Below are positions 1 to 5,591 of a stretch of DNA of 6,510 nt, one piece after another. The notes below the pieces were generated by a model, which saw only the letters and a program-made list of their open reading frames with translations, was not told the DNA's origin and ran no database searches. The DNA comes from Pseudomonadales bacterium. Its GTDB lineage: Bacteria; Pseudomonadota; Gammaproteobacteria; Pseudomonadales; JAHEIH01. Where the stretch lies: positions 1-6,510 of the forward strand of contig JALRIU010000100.1 in assembly GCA_023255355.1 (NCBI GenBank). The letters run 5' to 3'. The stretch's first letter is position 1, and each line of letters starts with the position of its first letter. The position numbers were made by a program, and so were the translations under genes.

Positions 1-191
1 TATAGTCTTGACTCGCTGACATCCACTAGTCCCGAAGACACAAGCAATGAAGGCAAGAAATAGCACATTAACAGGGCTGGCACTATTTTAAAAAAACGAG
101 AAAAGATTGGATGCTGACTGGATGACGAAACGAAAACACCCGCCAGGATCAAGCAGAGCAAGCCAAAGATTACTGCATCGTTATGAATCAT
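1..191 (-). CDS. DUF819 family membrane protein (YjcL-like), N-terminal part only
   Basis: Reading the minus strand from an ATG at 191-189 gives 63 codons without a stop, running off the left edge. The product starts MIHNDAVIFGLLCLILAGVF and contains a TSSS-like stretch (SSSSQHP, residues 23-28 region) and then a second hydrophobic segment, VPALLMCYFLPSLL (37-50). This order of hydrophobic helix, serine turn, HP, aromatic/basic stretch and VPALL-CYFLP is how I remember the N-terminus of DUF819 proteins. These are multi-pass inner-membrane proteins of roughly 400 residues with unknown substrate, so over 80% is missing here. The ATG is the only normal start, because an in-frame TAA lies at 215-213. 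A GGGGA sequence 5 nt upstream could be the ribosome binding site, and it lies inside a hairpin. The gene follows the ODP gene by 65 bp on the same strand, so co-transcription is possible but not shown. The family call is from memory of the motif, not a search. Confidence 0.8.
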   Translation of the reverse strand, partial: MIHNDAVIFGLLCLILAGVFVSSSSQHPIFSRFFKIVPALLMCYFLPSLLVSSGLVDVSESRL

Positions 192-195
192 TAGT

Positions 196-225
196 TCCCC
201 GTCAATATGAGTTTATTTACGGGGA
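196..225 (-). promoter_or_regulatory. Hairpin covering the ribosome binding site of the DUF819 gene
   Basis: On the minus strand TCCCCGT (225-219) pairs with ACGGGGA (202-196), seven pairs of which five are G-C. After one A.G mismatch, AATA pairs with TATT across a six-base loop. The 3' arm contains the GGGGA that is the only Shine-Dalgarno-like sequence before the ATG at 191. No T-run follows on either strand, so a rho-independent terminator is less likely than an RNA structure that controls translation or protects the end of the upstream ODP message. Confidence 0.45.
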
Positions 226-256
226 TTGTACCCTCAAAAAGGATGTTTTACAGGTC

Positions 257-991
257 TTAAACAGCAACACCTACATCGAGGTTACTAAACCATTCTAAGA
301 ACTCTTGGACCATTTCGCCGCGGAACAACCGACCATGTTGTGGTGCCATAAGCTCAATATCGAGTTCTCGCACTCTTGCTATCCAATTATGTTTAGCTCG
401 ATTACTCGGCATCCAACGTTGATGGAAACCACGCATATAATCGATGTGTTTAGCAAAATCCTCGACATACAAAGGCGCGGTTTTAATTGGCTCGAGTGCA
501 GCACCTACATCGCCACTCATCAAGATTTTAGCTTTGGCGTCATAGACGTGAAAATTGCCAGATGAATGAAGGTAATGCGCTGGCACAAATTGCAAACTTG
601 AACCATCTAAATCAAACGTACCGCCTTCGTCTTTGAGAGCATGGTATTTGATAGAGTCCATACCAAAGTGAGTAATAAAACTCTCCCATAACCAGGGCGC
701 ATAAAGCGTCGCATTGGAAAGTGTTTTATCCCAAAGTCCTAATGATGAAATGATGTCTGGATCTTGGTGAGACGCAAAAAGATATTTTATATTCTCCAGT
801 GGCACATGCCTCAAGACCGCCGCTAACATCGGCGCATACAGCTCAATACCGCCCGGATCAAGAATAATGGCACTATTTTTAGTGGTGACCATGTACTGGT
901 TAGTATCAATAATTTGATCTGGCTTTTCTGGATCGCGTCCCATCATGATCCATTCGTGTTCGTTATCTTTGAAGATACTTATTGAACGCAC
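257..991 (-). CDS. Oxygen-binding diiron protein (ODP) type metallo-beta-lactamase-fold protein
   Basis: A soluble 244-residue protein made of a single metallo-beta-lactamase-fold domain, related to the diiron domain of flavodiiron proteins but with no flavodoxin domain. Candidate iron ligands in order are H75, D77 and D79 (SHQDPDI), H142 (HYLHSSGNF), D161 (SGDVGAA) and H219 (APQHG). Flavodiiron enzymes usually have HxExDH. Here the glutamate is aspartate and the last histidine is isoleucine (I80), as I recall for ODP-type proteins, which bind O2 as sensors rather than reducing it quickly. The ODP of Treponema denticola acts in chemotaxis. The start is GTG at 991-989 with a strong AGGAG seven bases upstream, and this AGGAG overlaps the stop codon of the preceding chemoreceptor-like gene. 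The pair is therefore probably translationally coupled. Role as an O2/iron sensor for the neighbour is inference. A hydrolase function is the main alternative but the ligand set argues against a typical zinc enzyme. Confidence 0.85.
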   Translation of the reverse strand: MRSISIFKDNEHEWIMMGRDPEKPDQIIDTNQYMVTTKNSAIILDPGGIELYAPMLAAVLRHVPLENIKYLFASHQDPDIISSLGLWDKTLSNATLYAPWLWESFITHFGMDSIKYHALKDEGGTFDLDGSSLQFVPAHYLHSSGNFHVYDAKAKILMSGDVGAALEPIKTAPLYVEDFAKHIDYMRGFHQRWMPSNRAKHNWIARVRELDIELMAPQHGRLFRGEMVQEFLEWFSNLDVGVAV

Positions 992-995
992 GTTT

Positions 996-1003
996 TACTC
1001 CTA
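996..1003 (-). promoter_or_regulatory. Ribosome binding site of the ODP gene overlapping the upstream stop codon
   Basis: The minus strand reads TAGGAG, where TAG (1003-1001) is the stop of the chemoreceptor-like gene and AGGAG serves the GTG start at 991. The overlap means a ribosome ending the first gene stands on the binding site of the second. It supports the GTG start and coupled production of the two proteins. Confidence 0.75.
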
Positions 1004-1639
1004 AAATGCATGTAAACAGTCTAAGCAGTGCTTAGCTGCTCGATTGATTGTATTGGATGCGTGAGAGATACCCAGCGCCACGCTGTTGAGATTTTCTCGA
1101 TAGCTGCCTGCTTGAACCGCCTCTACTTTGGAGGTTGATGCAATAAACGTTGCCGCACGCATTTGATCGGTGATTTCCAACAGCAAGCTCTCGAGTTGAC
1201 CACATGCCTTTCTGAATTGAATATCGAGATCAGCGAGTTGCTTGTGCTGTAACTGACGCAACGTAATCAACCCAGTCTTGGCTGAGACACCTTCCATTCG
1301 AGACAAACTCCAGTCAGTTCGATGTAACAGATCGCGAATATTCGCCGTATTGCGGGCGATATTTGAGATACGTAGCGAAACTCGGTGAACATCTTCAGCA
1401 AAATCTATAGTTTTGTGAGCAAATTCATCAATAAAATTGGTAATGACTTTAAACCCTGATGCTAACTCGCCGGCACGAATAGCGAGTACACGTGCATTTT
1501 TGGCTGTCAACGACAGCTTTTTGGCTTCCGCTTGAGCGTCATAAAGAGCTGCAGAGATATTAGCAACGACGATAAAAGTGAAGACTTTTTCATCGAGATG
1601 AGATCTTGAAACGGTATTTTCTAAATAGGCTGCTTGCAC
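1001..1639 (-). CDS. Soluble protein with a degenerate chemoreceptor (MCP) signalling tip
   Basis: A 212-residue, mostly helical protein with no convincing membrane span or ligand-binding domain. Residues 45-77 align without gaps with the hairpin tip of methyl-accepting chemotaxis proteins: TAKNARVLAIRAGELASGF followed by KVITNFIDEFAHKT matches the LALNAAIEAARAGEQGRGF region. Against E. coli Tsr, the equivalents of N381, R388, E391, F396 and V398 are kept (N48, R55, E58, F63, V65). E385 becomes L52 and F373 becomes K40. The arm before the tip is only about 40 residues and the one after it about 135, so this is not a normal symmetric receptor and lacks room for paired methylation helices. The start chosen is GTG 1639-1637, preceded by AAAGGAGAT with 8-nt spacing. 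A GTG at 1660 in frame has no ribosome binding site. It is followed 9 bp later by the ODP gene, its likely partner. The exact family is not known to me. Binding to CheA/CheW is unproven. Confidence 0.7.
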   Translation of the reverse strand: MQAAYLENTVSRSHLDEKVFTFIVVANISAALYDAQAEAKKLSLTAKNARVLAIRAGELASGFKVITNFIDEFAHKTIDFAEDVHRVSLRISNIARNTANIRDLLHRTDWSLSRMEGVSAKTGLITLRQLQHKQLADLDIQFRKACGQLESLLLEITDQMRAATFIASTSKVEAVQAGSYRENLNSVALGISHASNTINRAAKHCLDCLHAF

Positions 1640-1645
1640 GGCGAC

Positions 1646-1654
1646 ATCTCCTTT
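1646..1654 (-). promoter_or_regulatory. Ribosome binding site deciding the GTG start of the chemoreceptor-like gene
   Basis: AAAGGAGAT on the minus strand lies 8 nt (from GGAG) before the GTG at 1639-1637. It is inside the longer reading frame that begins at a GTG at 1660, which has only AT-rich sequence before it. This favours the shorter 212-residue product. Confidence 0.65.
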
Positions 1655-1671
1655 GGTCACCTAATAATCGG

Positions 1672-1687
1672 CTATTTTTAAGAATAG
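1672..1687. repeat. AT-rich 16-bp imperfect palindrome, possible operator
   Basis: CTATTTTTAAGAATAG is symmetric around TTAA with one mismatched pair. It lies between the FNR-like site and the ribosome binding site of the chemoreceptor-like gene. On the minus strand it includes TATTCT, a possible -10 element. AT-rich palindromes are common by chance, so a regulator site is only a suggestion. Confidence 0.25.
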
Positions 1688-1717
1688 TTTAGATCTGTTT
1701 TTTTGCAGGAAATATTT

Positions 1718-1731
1718 TTGAGCAAGATCAA
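1718..1731 (-). promoter_or_regulatory. FNR-like (CRP/FNR family) binding site upstream of the chemoreceptor-like/ODP genes
   Basis: The sequence TTGAGCAAGATCAA (plus strand) matches the FNR consensus TTGAT-N4-ATCAA at nine of ten specified positions. One further symmetric pair on each side gives TTTGAGCAAGATCAAA. It lies in the only gap (1640-1753) that can hold the promoter of the chemoreceptor-like/ODP pair, about 78 bp before the GTG start. The -10 element is not clear: TATTCT (minus 1686-1681) would put the site near -50, away from the usual -41.5. An oxygen-responsive control would fit the ODP product but is inference. Confidence 0.4.
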
Positions 1732-1753
1732 ATTCTGTTATTAAACAGTGAAA

Positions 1754-3046
1754 TCAAACCGGTTTAATACTTTGAAATTTGTCATTTTCGAAATCCAAAC
1801 CAGCGTTAGGATCATCATAAATGGTGCGGTCAAGATCACCGTTCATTTTTGCCACTACTGATGATACTGCGACGTCACCAGTTACATTGACGGTCGTTCT
1901 GACCATATCTAACAAACGATCAACACCCAAAAGCATGCCGATGGCTTCTGTTGGTAGATTTACCTGAGTAAGTACCATGGTCAAAGTAACCAAGCCTGCA
2001 GCCGGGACCGCAGCAGTGCCAATAGAGGCCAATGTCGACATAAGAATGATGGTTAAATACTGGCTAAAGTGCAAATCAACGCCTGCCATATTAGCGATAA
2101 ACACCGTCGCAAGGCCCTGCATGATAGCTGTACCATCCATATTTACTGTAGCACCCAACGGAAGACAGAACGATGCTGTGCTTCGACCAATACCTAGGCG
2201 CTTGCGGGCAACTTCCATGGTCACTGGTAACGTTGCTGCACTTGATGACGTGCTAAATGCAAATAACATGGCTGGACGCATCTTCAACAATAGGGTCTTA
2301 GGATTAAGGCCCGCCATGGCAACGAGTAATGAGTAGGTAATACTCATGTGACCAAGCAAGAGAACTACCATCAATACAAAATAGGTCGCAAGATTGGTAA
2401 TTGCCTGCAGCCCCAGATCATGAATTACCAGCGTCATAATCGCAAAAACACCCATGGGCGCAAGGTTCATGATTAAAGTGACTAATTTTAAAATAACGTT
2501 GTTTAAATCGTTAAAAAAACTGGCAACCCGTTGACCGCTCTCGCCCGCCGCGCTCATCGCTAATCCCATCAAAATAGCAAAAACGATGACTTGTAGCATG
2601 TTACCACTGGCCATAGCTTGAATCGGGTTTGCCGCCACTAGACCGCCTAAAACTTGCGACAGCGGCTGTGGAGAAGCACCTGAAAATTCGGCACCACTTG
2701 ATACAACGCCCGCACCAGGATTAACTAAATTTGCAAAAAACAAACTCATGCTGATCGCTATTGCGGTCGTACAGAGGTAAAGCAACAGACTTTTTCCGCC
2801 AATTGAGCCTAGCTGTTTAGGGTCACTCAGACTAGCCGTGCCACAGATCAAAGACACCAAAACCAGAGGCACAACCATCATTTTGAGGGCATTCACAAAT
2901 AGCGACTTAATCACAGCTAGAGCACCTAAAATGGTGTCGACAAACGCAGACTCTCCCATTTGAGCCAGTAACCAACCCGCAAAAATACCACATAATAAGC
3001 CGATAAATATTTTGCTGCTTAAGCTCAGTTTGTTTGAATCTGACAA
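1754..3046 (-). CDS. Dicarboxylate/amino acid:cation symporter (SDF family), probably glutamate/aspartate
   Basis: An inner-membrane secondary transporter with the elevator fold of GltPh. In a 430-residue product the family signatures appear in order: serine-rich re-entrant hairpin 1 FSTSSSAATLP (about 264-274), NMDGT in TM7 (302-306), hairpin 2 IGTAAVPAAG (342-351) and DRLLDMVRTTVNVTGD in TM8 (376-391). The TM8 residues matching GltPh D394, R397, N401 and D405 are all kept. The arginine reads a side-chain carboxylate, so acidic amino acids or a related dicarboxylate are likely. The DctA lineage normally has a different TM8 sequence (SEARALTN type). The start is uncertain: TTG at 3046 has GGAG six bases upstream, while a TTG at 3058 in the same frame has no good site. 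An in-frame stop at 3082 excludes anything longer. The gene is divergent from dgkA and has no operon partner on its 5' side. A weak CTGTT/AACAG inverted repeat follows its stop without a T-run. Confidence 0.93.
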   Translation of the reverse strand: MSDSNKLSLSSKIFIGLLCGIFAGWLLAQMGESAFVDTILGALAVIKSLFVNALKMMVVPLVLVSLICGTASLSDPKQLGSIGGKSLLLYLCTTAIAISMSLFFANLVNPGAGVVSSGAEFSGASPQPLSQVLGGLVAANPIQAMASGNMLQVIVFAILMGLAMSAAGESGQRVASFFNDLNNVILKLVTLIMNLAPMGVFAIMTLVIHDLGLQAITNLATYFVLMVVLLLGHMSITYSLLVAMAGLNPKTLLLKMRPAMLFAFSTSSSAATLPVTMEVARKRLGIGRSTASFCLPLGATVNMDGTAIMQGLATVFIANMAGVDLHFSQYLTIILMSTLASIGTAAVPAAGLVTLTMVLTQVNLPTEAIGMLLGVDRLLDMVRTTVNVTGDVAVSSVVAKMNGDLDRTIYDDPNAGLDFENDKFQSIKPV

Positions 3047-3087
3047 GAGGTGCTCCAAATTGTGATTATGGCTAGGAAGTCATGTTG

Positions 3088-3116
3088 ATCGTAGGTAAAA
3101 TGCTTTTGGAATACAA
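3088..3116 (-). promoter_or_regulatory. Candidate sigma-70 promoter for the symporter gene
   Basis: On the minus strand TTGTAT (3116-3111) and TACGAT (3093-3088) are separated by 17 bases. They match the -35 and -10 consensus at three and four of six positions. Transcription would begin near 3081, giving a leader of about 35 nt before the TTG start. It lies in the short divergent gap between the symporter and dgkA. It is a weak match and unsupported by anything else. Confidence 0.25.
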
Positions 3117-3147
3117 GCCTCAAATAAAGACTATAGAGATTAATCGA

Positions 3148-3534
3148 ATGACAACACCCAATTCAGGCAAACCCGGACACTTAGGTGTGACAAGACTGAT
3201 CAAAGCTTTTGAAAATTCTATGAAAGGTTTTAAAGCAGGTTACAAATACGAAGAGGCCATTCGTATGGAGATTTGGACCTTAGTCGCGGGCACGCTTTTT
3301 TTGTTGTTTATCGATTTACCCGTGCTTGAGCGTTTATTCATGTGGTTTTGCTTGATAATGCTGTTGACTATCGAAGTGCTTAACTCTGCTATTGAAGCAG
3401 CTATAGATCGAATTGGCTTTGAATATCACGAACTCAGCGGTCGAGCCAAAGACCTTGGTTCTACCGCTGTGTTTCTTGGCATGGTTTTTACTACCGTCGT
3501 GTGGAGTGTCCTGCTAGCAAAACACTATCTCTAG
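3148..3534 (+). CDS. dgkA: Diacylglycerol kinase (prokaryotic, DgkA)
   Basis: A small integral membrane kinase that phosphorylates diacylglycerol with ATP to phosphatidic acid. In proteobacteria it recycles diacylglycerol left over from membrane-derived oligosaccharide and lipopolysaccharide modification. The 128-residue product has an N-terminal amphipathic part with TRLIKAFENSMKGFKAG (15-31), EEAIRME (35-41), then three membrane helices at roughly 43-58, 63-85 and 105-124. The hallmark EVLNSAIEAAIDRIG (76-90) is followed by EYHELSGRAKDLGS (92-105). Counterparts of E. coli E28, E69, N72 and E76 are E36, E76, N79 and E83. ATG 3148 gives the usual family length (E. coli 122) and has GAGAT seven bases upstream. 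An in-frame ATG at 3082 with AGGA close by would add 22 residues that do not look like the family. It is the only plus-strand gene and converges on speB. Confidence 0.95.
   Translation: MTTPNSGKPGHLGVTRLIKAFENSMKGFKAGYKYEEAIRMEIWTLVAGTLFLLFIDLPVLERLFMWFCLIMLLTIEVLNSAIEAAIDRIGFEYHELSGRAKDLGSTAVFLGMVFTTVVWSVLLAKHYL
3531..3534. other. Shared CTAG: stop codons of convergent dgkA and speB
   Basis: The palindrome CTAG provides TAG for dgkA (3532-3534) on the plus strand and TAG for speB (3533-3531) on the minus strand. The two genes therefore overlap by four bases, and I see no hairpin with a T-run on either side that could end either transcript. Confidence 0.9.
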
Positions 3535-4412
3535 CGATGCCTTAGGACGCTGCCCATCAATTTGTAAGTGAGTAACGAGGCTGCAAAATCGTAGGCATGA
3601 AAACCTTCAATTGGTGCAAACTCAACCACATCGAAACCGATAATTTCACGCTGTTTACACAATGACTCAAACAACGAAAGTGTTTGAAACCACCCTAACC
3701 CACCAGGCACTGGGGTTCCCGTTGATGGAAAGACGGAAGGATCCATGCCATCAATATCCAGTGTAAAAAATACCTTCTTGGGGAAATTATCGGGCAGGAC
3801 TAGCTCGCTGACGTTATTCGGAACCAGTTCCTCGGCATCGTAATGATAGACCCCAAAGTCGAGACGTGTTTGCGACTCTTCTTGACAGAACGCGCGAATA
3901 CCGAGCTGCAACAGCGGAATCCCCATATCGACAGCACGTTTCATCACAGACGCGTGACTCAACTTATCGCCTTCATAGGCATCTCGTAAATCGGCGTGGG
4001 CATCGACTTGAACAATACCAAAATCATCGAAACCAGCTCTGCGTAGCCCCTGTAATCCACCGTAGGTAACAGTATGTTCACCACCAAGAATGACCGGCAT
4101 AGCGCCCTGTTGACAGATTTTATGAGTGGCAGCGGCAATCGCTTCGATAACATCCTCGGCAGGTTGCGAACAATCCACAGGCTCACAAGTGTGGATACCG
4201 CATTCTCCCGGATTGGCCTTGCCATCCCACAGCTCTAGCTGCCAGCTGGCTTGCAAAATTGCTGATGGCCCTAAATTAGTACCACCACCATATGAAACGG
4301 TTTTTTCATACGGTACAGGTAAAACATGAAAAGCGGCCGATGCCGGCTCCGCCTGAGGAATTTCAGACCCTAAGAAATGAGGGTAATCGGTATCAAATTC
4401 TGTTGCGCTCAT
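3531..4412 (-). CDS. speB: Agmatinase (ureohydrolase family)
   Basis: A cytoplasmic manganese enzyme that hydrolyses agmatine to putrescine and urea. The 293-residue protein has the complete binuclear metal site of the arginase/agmatinase family: H113 (GGEHT), D137, H139 and D141 (VDAHADL), and D219 and D221 (LDIDGMD). The GTPVPGG loop (232-238) and VVEFAP (262-267) are also typical. The start is ATG 4412, nine bases after the nspC stop. The leader has only a weak GAGA as ribosome binding site and oddly reads CCTCC just before the ATG, so translation probably depends on ribosomes arriving from nspC. It is the last gene of the polyamine operon and would supply the putrescine used by the other two enzymes. 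Guanidinobutyrase or another ureohydrolase is possible from sequence alone, but the neighbours favour agmatinase. Confidence 0.93.
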   Translation of the reverse strand: MSATEFDTDYPHFLGSEIPQAEPASAAFHVLPVPYEKTVSYGGGTNLGPSAILQASWQLELWDGKANPGECGIHTCEPVDCSQPAEDVIEAIAAATHKICQQGAMPVILGGEHTVTYGGLQGLRRAGFDDFGIVQVDAHADLRDAYEGDKLSHASVMKRAVDMGIPLLQLGIRAFCQEESQTRLDFGVYHYDAEELVPNNVSELVLPDNFPKKVFFTLDIDGMDPSVFPSTGTPVPGGLGWFQTLSLFESLCKQREIIGFDVVEFAPIEGFHAYDFAASLLTYKLMGSVLRHR

Positions 4413-4421
4413 GGAGGAATC

Positions 4422-5588
4422 TCAAGAAAGACGGTTTTTAAAATCGTCGTAGCTAAACGTTTTTACGACGCTAAGTGAATCGGTCAATGAATTCCAAACT
4501 GCCAAAGCAGGCAGTTTTGTTCCATTAAAGGTAGACGTTTTGACCATGGTATAGTGACTCATATCACTAAACATAAGACGCTGCCCAATTTCCAATGGCT
4601 GAGGAAAACTATAATCGCCCATCACATCGCCTGCCAGGCAAGTGAGACCGCCTAAACGATAAGTATGAGCAAATTCTTGTGGCAAACCTGCGCCTATAAT
4701 GTCAGCTCTATAGGGCATTTCTAGGGTATCAGGCATATGACAGGTGGCACTGCTATCTAAAATAGCTTGCGACAAACTATTCCACCCTATATCGAGTACC
4801 TCTGATACCAGCACACCACTGCCAATCACTACGGCTTCGCCGGGCTCAAGATAAACCTGTACATCATATTTAGCAGAAAATTGCTTGATCGCCTCGATTA
4901 GCTCGTCAACTTGATAATCGGGTGCAGTGATATGATGCCCACCACCAAAATTCACCCACTTCATGTTATGCAAGAGATCGCCAAAACGTTCTTCTACCGC
5001 AGCAATGGTTCTTTCTAAAGGCTTAAAATCTTGCTCGCAAAGGGTATGAAAATGTAACCCACTGATACCTTCAAGTGACGCTTCATCAAGCTGTGAACGG
5101 GGAATACCGAGCCTTGACCCAGGAGCACAGGGATCATAAATAGGCACCTCACCTTCTGAATGTTCAGGATTAATACGCAATCCAAATTCAAGCGATGGAC
5201 GAGCCTTCAAAGCATCTTTTATTAGTGGTTGAAAACGCTGCCATTGGCCACAGCTGTTAAAAACAACGTGATCAGCAAAGGTCAAAATCTCTTGCAAATC
5301 TTCAGCCGCAAACGCCGCTGAAAAAACATGCACTTCACCGGGGTAATGTTCTCTCCCGAGACGTGCCTCGTGCAGACCACTAGCACAGGTACCATTTAAA
5401 TACTGCGCCGTTAGATCGCCAAAGTGCCACATAGAAAATGCCTTGAGTGCTGCAAGAACCTTGGCACCACTTTGATCTGCCACCCGTTTCAAAATAGCGA
5501 GATTACGTTCTAAAGCGACCTCGTCCACCACAAAACATGGCGACGGTACGCGCGACAAGTCCAGGCGCGTAAAGTCGGTGAATTGCAT
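4422..5588 (-). CDS. nspC: Carboxynorspermidine/carboxyspermidine decarboxylase
   Basis: A PLP enzyme of the alanine racemase/ornithine decarboxylase fold that removes CO2 from carboxyspermidine (or carboxynorspermidine) to give spermidine (or norspermidine). The 388-residue length is normal. Visible landmarks are the PLP lysine K49 in AALKAFSM, GLHFHTLCE (177-185), the phosphate-binding NFGGGHH (213-219), LEPGE (247-251), the active-site cysteine C283 in SSATCHMPDTLEMPYR, and CLAGDVMGDYSF (317-328). The HMPDTLEMPYR and CLAGD stretches separate it from diaminopimelate decarboxylase and from LysA-like ornithine decarboxylases. The ATG at 5588 follows the dehydrogenase stop by 3 bp, with an AGGA about ten bases upstream lying inside the previous gene, so the two are almost certainly one transcript. 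Spermidine is the expected product because agmatinase next door yields putrescine. Norspermidine synthesis would need diaminopropane from elsewhere. Confidence 0.95.
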   Translation of the reverse strand: MQFTDFTRLDLSRVPSPCFVVDEVALERNLAILKRVADQSGAKVLAALKAFSMWHFGDLTAQYLNGTCASGLHEARLGREHYPGEVHVFSAAFAAEDLQEILTFADHVVFNSCGQWQRFQPLIKDALKARPSLEFGLRINPEHSEGEVPIYDPCAPGSRLGIPRSQLDEASLEGISGLHFHTLCEQDFKPLERTIAAVEERFGDLLHNMKWVNFGGGHHITAPDYQVDELIEAIKQFSAKYDVQVYLEPGEAVVIGSGVLVSEVLDIGWNSLSQAILDSSATCHMPDTLEMPYRADIIGAGLPQEFAHTYRLGGLTCLAGDVMGDYSFPQPLEIGQRLMFSDMSHYTMVKTSTFNGTKLPALAVWNSLTDSLSVVKTFSYDDFKNRLS

Positions 5589-5591
5589 GAT

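Noticed and set aside
1..63. Plus-strand open frame entering from the left edge and ending in TAG at 61-63, like a C-terminal tail
   Set aside because: Low-complexity 20-residue tail only; the minus strand of the same bases encodes the DUF819-like protein.
79..94. TGGCAC followed by a T/A run, resembling the -24 half of a sigma-54 promoter
   Set aside because: The required TTGC at -12 is missing, and the bases lie inside the DUF819 coding frame.
107..298. Plus-strand 63-codon reading frame with a TTG start
   Set aside because: It overlaps the minus-strand DUF819 start and the end of the ODP gene, its product resembles nothing I know, and the opposite strand gives a convincing membrane protein.
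267..513. Repeated ACCTACATCG-like stretch near 270 and 503
   Set aside because: Both copies encode DVG-containing peptides within the ODP gene (DVGAA and DVGVAV); short and explained by coding.
1735..1748. CTGTT/AACAG inverted repeat just after the symporter stop, as a terminator
   Set aside because: Only five pairs, mostly A-T, with no T-run on the minus strand; too weak to call.
1977..2336. 119-codon plus-strand frame antisense to the symporter
   Set aside because: Shadow of the well-supported symporter gene; no recognisable domain and no ribosome binding site that stands out.
3082..3147. Upstream ATG that would lengthen dgkA by 22 residues
   Set aside because: It has an AGGA nearby, but the extension does not resemble DgkA N-termini and the ATG at 3148 gives the normal family length; kept as an alternative only.
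3959..4225. 88-codon minus-strand frame inside speB
   Set aside because: Overlaps the catalytic core of speB in another frame; the agmatinase motifs are intact in the main frame.
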